DNA of 64,000 bases from Candidatus Tidjanibacter gallistercoris (lineage in GTDB: Bacteria > Bacteroidota > Bacteroidia > Bacteroidales > Rikenellaceae): the NCBI GenBank assembly GCA_019114205.1, contig DXFY01000067.1, positions 40,839-104,838 on the forward strand. The letters are read 5' to 3'. Positions 34,597 through 43,869 of the stretch are shown in pieces. The notes under the pieces are model-generated. The model worked only from the letters and a program-made list of their open reading frames with translations. It ran no database searches and was not told where the DNA came from. Position 1 is the stretch's first letter; each line of letters opens with the position of its first letter. The position numbers were made by a program, and so were the translations under genes.

Positions 34597-34629
34597 ACGC
34601 AGGCCCGGACACGTTGTCCGGGCCTGCGT
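34597..34629 (+). terminator. Intrinsic terminator of the hydrogenase operon
   Basis: ACGCAGGCCCGGACA (34597-34611) pairs perfectly over 15 bp with TGTCCGGGCCTGCGT (34615-34629) around CGT, followed by TTTT. Confidence 0.9.
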
Positions 34630-35312
34630 TTTGTCCTCCGACCGGCCTCCGAACACGGTGCGCCGAACGGAGAGGTACAGGTATCCGGGAGTGCATCTTG
34701 CCGTCCGATTGCCCCGCCTGCCCGGAGAAAGGCTTCGCCGCATGTTCCGTCAGCTGACGGAACCGAAACGAACCGGACTGCCCCCCCCGACCGGAACGGC
34801 GTTCTCCCGTTCCGGCTGCCGGAAACACGCAGTTCCGCCCGATGTCCCTCCCAAGCCCGTTCCCGCCGCGCGCACACGTTGCGATTGCCGTTCCGGCAGG
34901 ATTTCCGGACAAGCCGTACAGAGGGTGTGTCGTTGCCGGCAATTACTGCCGATGCCGGCGCCGAACGGCACATACGAAATTGCCGGCAGGACGATACGAC
35001 AGGGAGAAGCATCGCCACCCCGCTGAAGCCATCTTCGCTCCGCCGTGCAGACTCCGCGAATGATGAAGGATATGCTGCTACCGCTCCATGCTCCTGCCCG
35101 GTCGGGCCGATTCGCCGAACGGTGTTCCGGACGACATCCGCAGACCGTGGCAGAACCCGCTCCACACAGCGAAACGACAGTCCTTTGCATCCGTTCCCAC
35201 TATCGGTACACCGTTCCTTCCGGACGAGAGACGGTTGTCCCATACTTCGTTTTCATGGTTCGTTTTCACAGGTTTTGTATGTCTAATAGTATATATTATA
35301 TTTTATAATCCT
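34630..35312. other. About 680 nt without a credible gene
   Basis: G+C-rich, with overlapping ORFs on both strands rich in Arg, Pro and Cys; none looks like a protein family. The last 50 nt are AT-rich and lead into the next promoter. Confidence 0.5.
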
Positions 35313-35320
35313 TATGTTTG
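35313..35320 (+). promoter_or_regulatory. -7 promoter element of the BACON lipoprotein genes
   Basis: TATGTTTG matches TAnnTTTG, 87 nt upstream of the ATG at 35408, in an AT-rich stretch. Confidence 0.6.
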
Positions 35321-35407
35321 TTATTATTGTATAAGAAGTCGGATGCGACCGGTCCGCATGGTTCCGGCGCAAAAGACCGAAAGATTGATAACCTAACCGA
35401 AAGCTTT

Positions 35408-36871
35408 ATGAACACAAAAACGTTTTGCAGAGGCGCGTGGCTGCTGCCGCTCGCCGTTTTCTTCTCCGGGTGCACGAAGACCGAAAATCCCGACCAGTAC
35501 ATCAAGACGGACATGATTTCCTGTTCTTTCCGCGGAACGGATGCACTCCCGGTACGAATCGAAGTCGAATCCAGTCCCAACGCATGGAAGGCGGAAGCCT
35601 CGGCGACCTGGATACGGATAACGGAACAGACCGACAGCTACATCGTACTGAATGCCGACGACAATCCCGACAGCACGGAACGCGAAGGGGAGGTCACGAT
35701 ACAGGCCGGTTCCCTGACGAGAACCATACGCGTCACGCAGGCCAGCGACATCCGCCTGCAATCGAGTTATTACAGTTTCAAAGACTACACGATGGGAGCG
35801 GTCATCTCGCCCAACGCACGTTATGCCGGAGGCTATATCGGCATACTGGACGAGAACGACAGAAACCAGTGGATACTCAATGTTGTGGTCACCGACCTGC
35901 GCGACGGCAAGGAATACTGGCTCGAACCCTTCTCCCAGAACCTCTATGCGCTCTACGACCCGTGTGCCGTAACCGACGGAGGGGACATCTTCTTCCATTG
36001 CGAAGACGGACGAATCGTTTGCTTCGGTCTGAGCGGAGATATCACCGTCCTCGACAACGTGCCGGGAGCGGGCAAACCGTGGGTATCGCAGGTGGCCTCC
36101 GACGAAAGCGGTGTCTGGGTAGGCTGGTGCAGCGGGGGCGAAACGGTCTACTCGCCCGTCAAATGGACCGACGGCACTCCGCAAATCCTCAGCAAACCGG
36201 AAACCACCTACCGCGGAGGTGAATGGTACCAGGGGTGCATGGCCCGCGGGTGCAGCCTCGACGGCTCAATCGTATACGGAACCGCATGGGAAGGTTTCGA
36301 TGCCGGACTCATCTGGTGGGATGCGTCAGGAACGCCCCGCTGGGTAGGAGAAAAGGTACGCGAAATAAAACCCGTCAAAATGCTGGACCCGAAGACACAG
36401 GAATACTACGACTACAACCTTGTGGACGGCATCATGGGAGACGGCACTTCCACCTGCATCAGTCCGTCCGGGAAATGGATTGCCGGAACCTACCGCACGG
36501 AAGAGCTCGACGAACAGGAGACCGGCATCGTCGCCACATCGTGCCCGGCCTTCTACGACACGGAAAATGATGAAGTGTACCTCTTCCCCGAATTCGAAGG
36601 TGCAGCCGGTTTGACCGTTACGGACGACGGCGTGGGCGTCGTCGGAATAGGTGCCACCAGCGGTATTCTCACCTCGACGCTGATGGTGGACATAACCGCC
36701 GGTGTAGAACTCGGCAGCAGCACCGACTGGATATACGACAACCTGGGCATCATCATTCCGGATGGTTCTTACCTGACTTACATCTCGCCCGACGGAGCTA
36801 CCGCATTCGGATACGACCTGAAGGGCGAAGTCGAAATGATGAGGATGTGGTGCGTAGCCCCGAAACCGTAA
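35408..36871 (+). CDS. BACON-domain lipoprotein with beta-propeller-like C-terminal part
   Basis: With the start at 35408 the product is 487 residues, with lipobox FFSGC (Cys22). Residues about 40-125 resemble a BACON domain (WKAEASATWIRITEQTDSYIVLNADDN...). The remainder, about 360 residues, has repeated motifs of the kind SPNARYAGGYIG, SLDGSIVYGTAW, SPSGKWIAGTY and SPDGATAFGYD, which suggests a beta-propeller. The protein is likely to be surface-exposed and may bind carbohydrate or protein ligands. It is followed 111 nt later by a second BACON-type lipoprotein. Confidence 0.82.
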   Translation: MNTKTFCRGAWLLPLAVFFSGCTKTENPDQYIKTDMISCSFRGTDALPVRIEVESSPNAWKAEASATWIRITEQTDSYIVLNADDNPDSTEREGEVTIQAGSLTRTIRVTQASDIRLQSSYYSFKDYTMGAVISPNARYAGGYIGILDENDRNQWILNVVVTDLRDGKEYWLEPFSQNLYALYDPCAVTDGGDIFFHCEDGRIVCFGLSGDITVLDNVPGAGKPWVSQVASDESGVWVGWCSGGETVYSPVKWTDGTPQILSKPETTYRGGEWYQGCMARGCSLDGSIVYGTAWEGFDAGLIWWDASGTPRWVGEKVREIKPVKMLDPKTQEYYDYNLVDGIMGDGTSTCISPSGKWIAGTYRTEELDEQETGIVATSCPAFYDTENDEVYLFPEFEGAAGLTVTDDGVGVVGIGATSGILTSTLMVDITAGVELGSSTDWIYDNLGIIIPDGSYLTYISPDGATAFGYDLKGEVEMMRMWCVAPKP

Positions 36872-36982
36872 CACGCCCCAAAACCGTCCTGCGGCCGGCC
36901 AGTCAACAACGGGCCGGCTTCGGACAGCACAATTATCCCAAAAACACAAACAGCCGGATACCGGCCCGAAAAAAGAAAAATC

Positions 36983-38473
36983 ATGAAAGCCATACATATC
37001 CTGTTTGCCGCAGCGGCACTCGCATTGGCGGCCTGCGGGGATGACCCCGCCGAACAGCTCGAAGTAAAACTCGATGCAACCCCCACGACGCTCCGGTTCG
37101 CGGCCGAGGCGGCTCCCGTACAGACCGTAACCGTCACGACCGAAAATACGGACTGGGAAGCCGAACAGTCTCTGTTGGGAGGCTGGCTCACATTGGACCG
37201 CGACGGCAACATACTCATGGTGAGCGCTGCGGATAATACGAAAGAAACATCCCGCAGTGCCGAGATAACAATTAGTCCGACGGCAGGCGGCATCGCCCCC
37301 GTTACCATCAAGGTCAGTCAGGACGGCGCCGAACCGGTCGAAACGGAAGAACCTTCGCTTTCCATATCGGCGGAGCGTCTGGACTTCACCGCCGAAGGGG
37401 CTCCCGGACAGGAGGTCGTCGTGACTGCAACGGGCGGCATCACATGGCAGGCCTCCCCTGCGGAGAACGAGGAATGGATACATATCGCGGCAGAGGAAGA
37501 CCGATTCACCGTCACGGTAGACGACAATCCGGTCACACTGGAACGTACCGGATACATCAATGTTTCTCCCAGCGACAAGAGCATCCGCACCATACGTCTG
37601 TACATAACGCAGGAGGCCAAAATCCTTCCGGCATCCCTCGAACCCGAACTGCCGGACGGAGCGACGCCCGAAGAAGGTATCACGGTACCGTACACCGCAG
37701 GAACAACCGTTCTGAAAGTGTCCGTTCTGCCCGAAGACGCCAAATGGAGCGTCAGCGTCGAGAAGGACGGAGAAGCGGATGACACGTGGCTTTCCGCCAC
37801 CAACGTAGCCGTTCCTTCCCAACACACGCTGTTTGCAGACTACAAAGCCAATGAAATGGAAGAAACACGCACTGCCTACCTCGTCCTGACGCATAGCGAC
37901 AGCAGCGTGGAACCCGTTCGCGTAAAAGTGACGCAGCAAGGGAAAGCGGATGTAAACAGCACAATATTCACAGACATCGATCTGCATCCCACCAATCTGA
38001 AAGCGGAAGTGATGGCCAACAACAACTACCGTGACTTCCCGTTCATACAGTGGACGCTGACATTTTATACCGAGGGAATCACCTACGACTCGCTATGGGG
38101 GCGTTGGGGCGGTACCGGAGAACGCATCAAAATATTGATGACCGGTTCGCCACAGCAGGAAGACGAAGTGGCACTCGAAGAAATGACCTACGAGATAGTA
38201 CCCTATGATGAATACAACAAACAACCGGCAAACGAACGCAAACCTGGTTGGGTATGCGGAACACAAGGTACCGGAACCGGAGAGTATCCGAAGGGAACAT
38301 GGTTGCAGGTATACGACAACGATACGATTACGGAATGTGCCAATGCTGCATCCGGAAGCGTAACCGTCGTCCGTAATGGCGACGAATATACTATCTCGTG
38401 GGATTTTATGAGCGACGCCGGGTACAAAATAACCGGTTCCTATACCGGTCCAGTCGAACCCTCTCTGCACTGA
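36983..38473 (+). CDS. Lipoprotein with repeated BACON-type domains
   Basis: A 496-residue product with lipobox ALAAC (Cys18). At least two, probably three, BACON-like repeats are visible, each containing a WxAxxS-like core and a closing QxG: about 28-113 ending VSQDGAEP, about 122-212 ending ITQEAK, and about 215-325 ending VTQQGKAD. The last 170 residues form a distinct domain with no family I recognise. It probably acts with the preceding lipoprotein at the cell surface. A strong hairpin follows. Confidence 0.82.
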   Translation: MKAIHILFAAAALALAACGDDPAEQLEVKLDATPTTLRFAAEAAPVQTVTVTTENTDWEAEQSLLGGWLTLDRDGNILMVSAADNTKETSRSAEITISPTAGGIAPVTIKVSQDGAEPVETEEPSLSISAERLDFTAEGAPGQEVVVTATGGITWQASPAENEEWIHIAAEEDRFTVTVDDNPVTLERTGYINVSPSDKSIRTIRLYITQEAKILPASLEPELPDGATPEEGITVPYTAGTTVLKVSVLPEDAKWSVSVEKDGEADDTWLSATNVAVPSQHTLFADYKANEMEETRTAYLVLTHSDSSVEPVRVKVTQQGKADVNSTIFTDIDLHPTNLKAEVMANNNYRDFPFIQWTLTFYTEGITYDSLWGRWGGTGERIKILMTGSPQQEDEVALEEMTYEIVPYDEYNKQPANERKPGWVCGTQGTGTGEYPKGTWLQVYDNDTITECANAASGSVTVVRNGDEYTISWDFMSDAGYKITGSYTGPVEPSLH

Positions 38474-38524
38474 CACCTTCTGTTCATCCTTCCCGGAATA
38501 GTGGACGGCATAATTCAAAAATAG

Positions 38525-38555
38525 CAGCGGGCTTCCTGAAATAGGAAGCCCGCTG
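38525..38555. terminator. Bidirectional hairpin between convergent genes
   Basis: CAGCGGGCTTCCT (38525-38537) pairs over 13 bp with AGGAAGCCCGCTG (38543-38555). In the minus direction it is followed by a short T-run. It separates the BACON gene from asd. Confidence 0.75.
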
Positions 38556-38690
38556 TACAATATTCCTGCGACGGACTGCCTCTCTATCGAAAAGGCCACG
38601 GAAACGGGATAACAGGCACACGTCGGTGTCCGCAACGGGAAACGCTGCCGTTGACATCGGAAAGGCCACCGAACCGACCGGCCCAGAGCA

Positions 38691-39701
38691 TCATCCCAAC
38701 CGTCCTTTCCCGGCGAGGTACTCGGCAATCTGCACGGCATTGAGCGCGGCCCCTTTCAGTATCTGGTCGGCCACGCACCAGAAGGTCAGCCCGTTGGGAT
38801 TGGCCGTATCCTTCCGGATGCGCCCCACGTACACCGGATACCGGCCCGCCGCATCGAGCGGCATGGGATATTCCTGCCGCGCGGGGTCGTCCCGGACGAC
38901 GATGCCGTCGAAACGCTCGAACGCCCGGCGCGCCTCCTCCGGAGCGACGGGATGTTCGGTCTCCACCCAGACGCTTTCCGAATGGGCCCGCAGCACGGGT
39001 ACACGGACGCACGTGGCGCTCACAGCCACATCGGAATGCATGATTTTCCTGGTTTCATTGACCATCTTCATCTCCTCCTTCGTATATCCGTTGTCGGTAA
39101 AGACGTCGATTTGAGGAATGAGGTTACCGGCGAGCCGGTACGCGAACCGCTCCGCATGCGGCTGCCGGCCGGCGGCAAGGTCGGCATACTGCCTTTCGAG
39201 TTCGGCCATCGCACCGGCTCCCGCCCCGCTTGCCGCCTGGTACGTCGAAACATAGACGCGGCGGATATGGGAAACAGCTTCTATCGCCTTGAGCGCCACG
39301 ACGAGCTGGATGGTCGAACAGTTCGGGTTGGCGATGACGCGGCGCGGAGCATCCAGCGCATCCTGCGGATTGACTTCCGGCACCACGAGGGGCACATCGG
39401 CATCCATGCGGAACGCGCTCGAATTGTCTATCATCAGCGTTCCGTGTTTCGTGATGGTCTTCTCGAACTCCTTGGAAGTACCGCCTCCCGCCGACACGAA
39501 TGCCACATCGACACCCCGAAAATCGTCGTTATGCCGCAGTTCCTTGACTTCCACCCGTTTGCCGCCGCATTCATAAGTCCGGCCGGCACTGCGCTGCGAG
39601 CCGAACAACAGCAGTTCGTCCACCGGAAACTTTCTGTCGGCCAACACCTTCAGAAATTCCTGCCCCACGGCGCCGCTCGCGCCGACAATAGCTACTTTCA
39701 T
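38691..39701 (-). CDS. asd: Aspartate-semialdehyde dehydrogenase
   Basis: The 336-residue product starts [20 protein letters not shown], with the NADP-binding loop, and has the catalytic cysteine in [14 protein letters not shown] near residue 130. The C-terminal [12 protein letters not shown] and [20 protein letters not shown] are typical of bacterial Asd. It reduces aspartyl phosphate to aspartate semialdehyde, the branch point to lysine, diaminopimelate, threonine and methionine. It stands as a single gene; no clear promoter was found. Confidence 0.96.
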   Translation of the reverse strand: MKVAIVGASGAVGQEFLKVLADRKFPVDELLLFGSQRSAGRTYECGGKRVEVKELRHNDDFRGVDVAFVSAGGGTSKEFEKTITKHGTLMIDNSSAFRMDADVPLVVPEVNPQDALDAPRRVIANPNCSTIQLVVALKAIEAVSHIRRVYVSTYQAASGAGAGAMAELERQYADLAAGRQPHAERFAYRLAGNLIPQIDVFTDNGYTKEEMKMVNETRKIMHSDVAVSATCVRVPVLRAHSESVWVETEHPVAPEEARRAFERFDGIVVRDDPARQEYPMPLDAAGRYPVYVGRIRKDTANPNGLTFWCVADQILKGAALNAVQIAEYLAGKGRLG

Positions 39702-40034
39702 GCGTTCGTTTTATTATTTCGTATTATCGTTCCCTGTTTTATGGCACCCGTACAGCAACCGCAGCAGCTCCCGAAACGGATATCCGCAGCCGGTTTTCTG
39801 TTCCATCGGCCGTCGAACCGGCATCGTCCGAAAAGCCGATACCGCAAGCGTTCGGGCTGGCATCCGTCGACCCCCGCACGCGGATGAAAGCTACGGATTC
39901 CCGGTAAGGCGCACATGCTGAACGTATACCGCCCGCATCCCAAGCACACCCTGTGTCTTCGCGCCGTATGCTGCCGGTCGCGGCACCGCTTCCGAACCGG
40001 ATTGCGGGCCCCGGCCGTTTCACCTGCCGCGGTG
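39702..40034. other. Spacer between asd and the PBP gene
   Basis: About 330 nt. The 40 nt upstream of asd are AT-rich, but I see no TAnnTTTG element and no gene. Confidence 0.45.
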
Positions 40035-42404
40035 TCAGTCGAAAAACTCGTCGTCTCCCGAACGGCCCTCGCCGCTCGCACTGTCCGGACAATCGTAGTC
40101 CACGGCACCCGAAGGACGGTAGAACCGGTCTGTCCGGCGGACGCCGAGCGACGGATTGGCATAAACCTTCTTCATGAATTCGCCGAATACCGGAAGGGCC
40201 AGCGAAGCGCCCTCGCCGCCCGTCACCAAATGAGCGCTCTGGTCTTCGCAGCCAATCCACGCCCCAGCCACGAGGTTCGGAGTCACCCCCATGAACCATG
40301 CGTCGCGGTTTTCCTGCGACGTTCCCGTCTTGCCGCCGACCTCCACGTCGCGGAACCCGTACACGTTGCGCAGGCGGATGCCCGTCCCCGCGGCGACGTT
40401 GTTCCGGAGCATCTGTACCATGGTGTAGGCCGTCTGCTCGCTGATGGCGTCGCTGACGGCCGGTACGAAGCTGGCGATGACGTTGCCCTGCCGGTCTTCG
40501 ATGCGGGTGATGAATATCGGTTCGGTGAAGACGCCTTTATTGACGAAGGTACCGTACGCGCCCGCCATTTCGTAGAGCGACACGTCCGCCGTACCGAGAG
40601 CGAGCGAATTGACCGGGTCGATGAAGCTGTGTATTCCCATTTGGTGGATGAAGTCGGCGACCGCCTTCGGGTCTTTGGCCTGTTTCATAATCCACGCCGA
40701 ATAGTTATTGCGGCTGCGGGCGAGCCCCCAGCGGAGCGGATGCAGCACTCCGTCGTACTCCACCCTGCCCGCCTCTTTGGGTTGCCACGGCTCCATGTTC
40801 TCCGTTTCGAGCGTCACGGGCAGGTTCGGTACCATCGTACAGGGCGTCATCCCCATATAGTCGATTGCGAAACAATAGACGAACGGTTTTATCGTCGAAC
40901 CGATGTGCCGTTTGCCCTGCTTCACCATGTCGTATTTGAAATACTTGAAATCCGGCCCTCCCACGTAGGCCTTGACATGGCCGTTGTTCGGGTTCATGGC
41001 CATGAACGAACCGCGCATGATTTGCTTGTGGTGCAGGATGGAGTCGCGCGGTGTCATCAGCGTATCGACCTCGCCCTTATAGGTAAAGATGCGCATGCGG
41101 ACGGGAGTACGGAACTCCGCCTCGATTTCTTCCCGGCTCGCCCCCTGTTCGGTGAGGTTCCGGTAACGGTCCGTATAGCGCATCGCCTGCCGGATGATGC
41201 GCTCGGCGGCCTCTTCGGAAGTCTTGATGAACAGCCTGCCGGTACGCCGCACCTGTGCATCCATACGGGGCTGGATGGCGGCCAACTGCTGCAAAAGGGC
41301 TTCCTCGGCATACTCCTGCATGTCGTAGTTCAGCGTGGTATAAATCTTCAGTCCGTCGCGGTAAATGTCGTACGGCGTCCCGTCCGACTTGAAGTTCTTG
41401 CGGCACCAGCCGTAAACGGGATTGTTTTCCCAACGTTCCAGCTCGGCTTCGTAGTCCCGGCCGTACTGCTTCTTCGTCGGCCGCGGCATGTTGAGCACGT
41501 TGCGCACCATCTCCCGGAAATAGGTGGCAATCCCTTCGTTGTGCGAAATGGGCGAATAGCGGAGCTCGATGGGTTCCTGCGTGAGCGAATCGAGCTCCCC
41601 GCGCGTCAGATATCCGTTCTGCTGCATGCGCGTCATCACCGTATTGCGCCGTGCGAGCGCCCGGTCGGGGTTGCGCACGGGGCTGTAACGGGTCGGAGCG
41701 TTCACCACGCCGACCAGCAGGGCCGCCTCCTGTACGTTCAGTTCGGAGGGCTCCTTGTCGAAGAAGGTCTTGGCCGCCGACTTGATGCCGTAGGCATTGC
41801 TGCCGTAAAAGACGGTATTGAGGTACATGGCCACGATTTCCTCCTTGGTGTAGTTGTATTCCAGTTTCACGGCCGTCACCCACTCCTTGAGCTTGGTCAC
41901 GACCAGCCGGCCGCCGCGCACGAGCGGATTGCGATAAGTAGTCGTATCGCGGGGAAAGAGGTTCTTCGCGAGCTGCTGCGTGATGGTACTGCCGCCGCCC
42001 TGACTGCGGTTGCCGAAAGCGAGTGTCTTCACGGCGACACGGGCGAGCGAGATGAAATCGATGCCCGAATGGCTGTAATAACGGGAATCCTCGGTAGCGA
42101 CGAGTGCTGCGACGAGCGCCGGCGAAAGCTCCCCGTAATCGACATAAGAGCGGTTCTGTACGAAAAACGAACCGAGCAGCCGCCCGTCGTCGGCATACAG
42201 CTCCGTCGCGAGGTTGCTTTTCGGATTCTCCAGCTCCTCGAACGAAGGCAGCCGCCCGAAGGCGCCCGCAGCGGTGAGCAGCACCAGCAGCAGGAATATC
42301 CCCGCCGGAACGCACAGAATGGTCCAGAACCATTTCGTGAACCGCCGGGCACGCACTTCCCGGCTTCTGTCTTTACCTTTCCCTTTTCGTTTTCCCTCCT
42401 GCAT
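40035..42404 (-). CDS. mrcA: Class A penicillin-binding protein (PBP1A-type)
   Basis: The 789-residue product has a short basic head, one membrane helix (LCVPAGIFLLLVLLTAAG), a GT51 glycosyltransferase domain (EDSRYYSHSGID, GGSTITQQLAKNLFPRD) and a transpeptidase domain with SxxK (GSTIKPF), SxN (SRNNYSAW) and KTGT (GGKTGTSQENRDAWFMG). It builds and crosslinks peptidoglycan at the inner membrane. The C-terminal tail is acidic. The -7 element TATATTTG (42412-42419) ends only 7 nt from the ATG, so the transcript may be nearly leaderless. Confidence 0.95.
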   Translation of the reverse strand: MQEGKRKGKGKDRSREVRARRFTKWFWTILCVPAGIFLLLVLLTAAGAFGRLPSFEELENPKSNLATELYADDGRLLGSFFVQNRSYVDYGELSPALVAALVATEDSRYYSHSGIDFISLARVAVKTLAFGNRSQGGGSTITQQLAKNLFPRDTTTYRNPLVRGGRLVVTKLKEWVTAVKLEYNYTKEEIVAMYLNTVFYGSNAYGIKSAAKTFFDKEPSELNVQEAALLVGVVNAPTRYSPVRNPDRALARRNTVMTRMQQNGYLTRGELDSLTQEPIELRYSPISHNEGIATYFREMVRNVLNMPRPTKKQYGRDYEAELERWENNPVYGWCRKNFKSDGTPYDIYRDGLKIYTTLNYDMQEYAEEALLQQLAAIQPRMDAQVRRTGRLFIKTSEEAAERIIRQAMRYTDRYRNLTEQGASREEIEAEFRTPVRMRIFTYKGEVDTLMTPRDSILHHKQIMRGSFMAMNPNNGHVKAYVGGPDFKYFKYDMVKQGKRHIGSTIKPFVYCFAIDYMGMTPCTMVPNLPVTLETENMEPWQPKEAGRVEYDGVLHPLRWGLARSRNNYSAWIMKQAKDPKAVADFIHQMGIHSFIDPVNSLALGTADVSLYEMAGAYGTFVNKGVFTEPIFITRIEDRQGNVIASFVPAVSDAISEQTAYTMVQMLRNNVAAGTGIRLRNVYGFRDVEVGGKTGTSQENRDAWFMGVTPNLVAGAWIGCEDQSAHLVTGGEGASLALPVFGEFMKKVYANPSLGVRRTDRFYRPSGAVDYDCPDSASGEGRSGDDEFFD

Positions 42405-42411
42405 AACAACG

Positions 42412-42419
42412 CAAATATA
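42412..42419 (-). promoter_or_regulatory. -7 promoter element of the PBP gene
   Basis: The plus strand CAAATATA reads TATATTTG on the minus strand. Seven nucleotides separate it from the ATG at 42404. Confidence 0.6.
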
Positions 42420-42641
42420 GAGATTTACCGCTTACATACAGAAATGGCGCTCCGCCAAATTTATCCCGCAAAGCATTTTATCCACCTTTTGCAATCCAGC
42501 AAGCAAATATGTTAAAAAACACACTCCATCAATACCACCGCGGCGGCAGCTTCTCGGCCGCCCTTACCACACGGATATATAAGGAACGGTTCGTCGCCCC
42601 GATTATTTCGGGTATGCCGGCAATCGCCGCGGATTGGCACC

Positions 42642-43865
42642 TCACGGCATCCGCTCCAGTTCCCGCCGGAGTTTCGCGGGCAGGTCGGGCACGTGCTTGT
42701 GGCACTTCATGTCGATGGTGTACATGCGGCCGATGCAATAGTTCTTGTGCTCGCACCCGCTGCTGCACTCCCGGTCGCCGTCGTGCTCCCGCATCCGGTT
42801 TACGAAGTCGGGCTGCGCGACGAGCGCACGCCCCATCTGTACGAATTCAAAACCGCTGCTCAGCACCGTCTCTATGTTGGCGCGGCTGACCACCCCGCCC
42901 ACATAGACCAGCGGCAGTTTCAGTTCCCTGCGGAAATGCAGCGCATCTTCGAGGAAATAGCACTCCCTGAACGGCACGGTCGGTATCATCATCCGGCCGG
43001 CGAGCTTGACTCCTATCTTCAGCCACGGAATATCCATATAGTACGTGAGCGTCCTGACGGGCATTTGTCCGCGCATGACATACATGGGGGCGCGGCTCAC
43101 GAAACCGCCGCTGAGTACCAGCGCGTGCGCGCCGCAGCGTTCCAGCTCCTTAGCTATCTCCAGCCCTTCGTCCATCTCTATTCCGCCCCGGAAGCCGTCG
43201 CGCATGTTGGTCTTCACGAGCACGGCCATGTCGCTGCCCGCGGCCTCCATCACCTCGTTCATCGCCATCTTCATGAACCGCATGCGGTTCTCCAACGAGC
43301 CGCCGTACATATCCTTGCGGTGGTTGGTATAGGGCGACAGAAACTGGCTGAGCAAGTAGCCGTGCCCCGCATGCACCTCCACAGCGTCGAATCCCGCTTC
43401 GCGGGCCAGACGCACGGCATGCCCGAATGCCCGTGCCACCTCTTCGATTTCGGCCGTCCGCATGCCGCGCACGAACGTGGGCGAATAGATGTTCAGTCCG
43501 CCGGAGGCCGATACGGGCAGCCGGCCTGCCACGCTCTTCTTCGACATGTTGCCGCAGTGCCCTATCTGGATGGATGCGGCCGCCCCCTCCCGATGGATTG
43601 CATCGGTAATCCGGCGCAGACCGGGAACGATTTCCTCCCGCAGCCACAGTTGTCTTTTGAAGGAAAGACCGTTGCGCGTTACGGACGCATAGGCGAGCGT
43701 CGTCATGCCGATGCCGCCCCTCGCTACGGAGACATGGTAGTCTTCGAGCATCTGCGTCGGCGAGTTGTTTTCGCACATGCTCTCGAACGCGGCCGAACGG
43801 ATGGTGCGGTTGCGGAGCGTCAGCGGGCCGATTTTGGCCGGAGTGAAAAGAAGGGAATTTTCCAT
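42642..43865 (-). CDS. Old Yellow Enzyme-family NAD(P)H:flavin oxidoreductase
   Basis: With the ATG at 43865 the product is 407 residues: an FMN TIM barrel beginning LLFTPAKIGPLTLRNRTIRSA. QIGHCGNMSKK and VEVHAGHGYLLSQFLSPYTNHRKDMYGGS cover the flavin and active-site region. A C-terminal cysteine set (CSSGCEHKNYC...MKCHKH) could bind an iron-sulfur cluster. The FAD/NADPH domain of larger 2-enoate reductases is absent. OYE-family enzymes reduce activated C=C bonds, including steroid Delta4 bonds. It follows the SRD5A-family gene by 4 nt. Confidence 0.88.
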   Translation of the reverse strand: MENSLLFTPAKIGPLTLRNRTIRSAAFESMCENNSPTQMLEDYHVSVARGGIGMTTLAYASVTRNGLSFKRQLWLREEIVPGLRRITDAIHREGAAASIQIGHCGNMSKKSVAGRLPVSASGGLNIYSPTFVRGMRTAEIEEVARAFGHAVRLAREAGFDAVEVHAGHGYLLSQFLSPYTNHRKDMYGGSLENRMRFMKMAMNEVMEAAGSDMAVLVKTNMRDGFRGGIEMDEGLEIAKELERCGAHALVLSGGFVSRAPMYVMRGQMPVRTLTYYMDIPWLKIGVKLAGRMMIPTVPFRECYFLEDALHFRRELKLPLVYVGGVVSRANIETVLSSGFEFVQMGRALVAQPDFVNRMREHDGDRECSSGCEHKNYCIGRMYTIDMKCHKHVPDLPAKLRRELERMP

Positions 43866-43869
43866 AGCG

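Noticed and set aside
34466..35026. Plus-strand frame running from hndA into the spacer
   Set aside because: Overlaps hndA in another frame and crosses its strong terminator; composition is Arg/Pro-rich.
32256..35243. 995-residue open frame on the minus strand over hydA and hndA
   Set aside because: It is antisense to clearly recognised hydrogenase genes, is rich in His, Arg and Val, and has no family features. Long antisense frames are expected in this G+C-rich genome.
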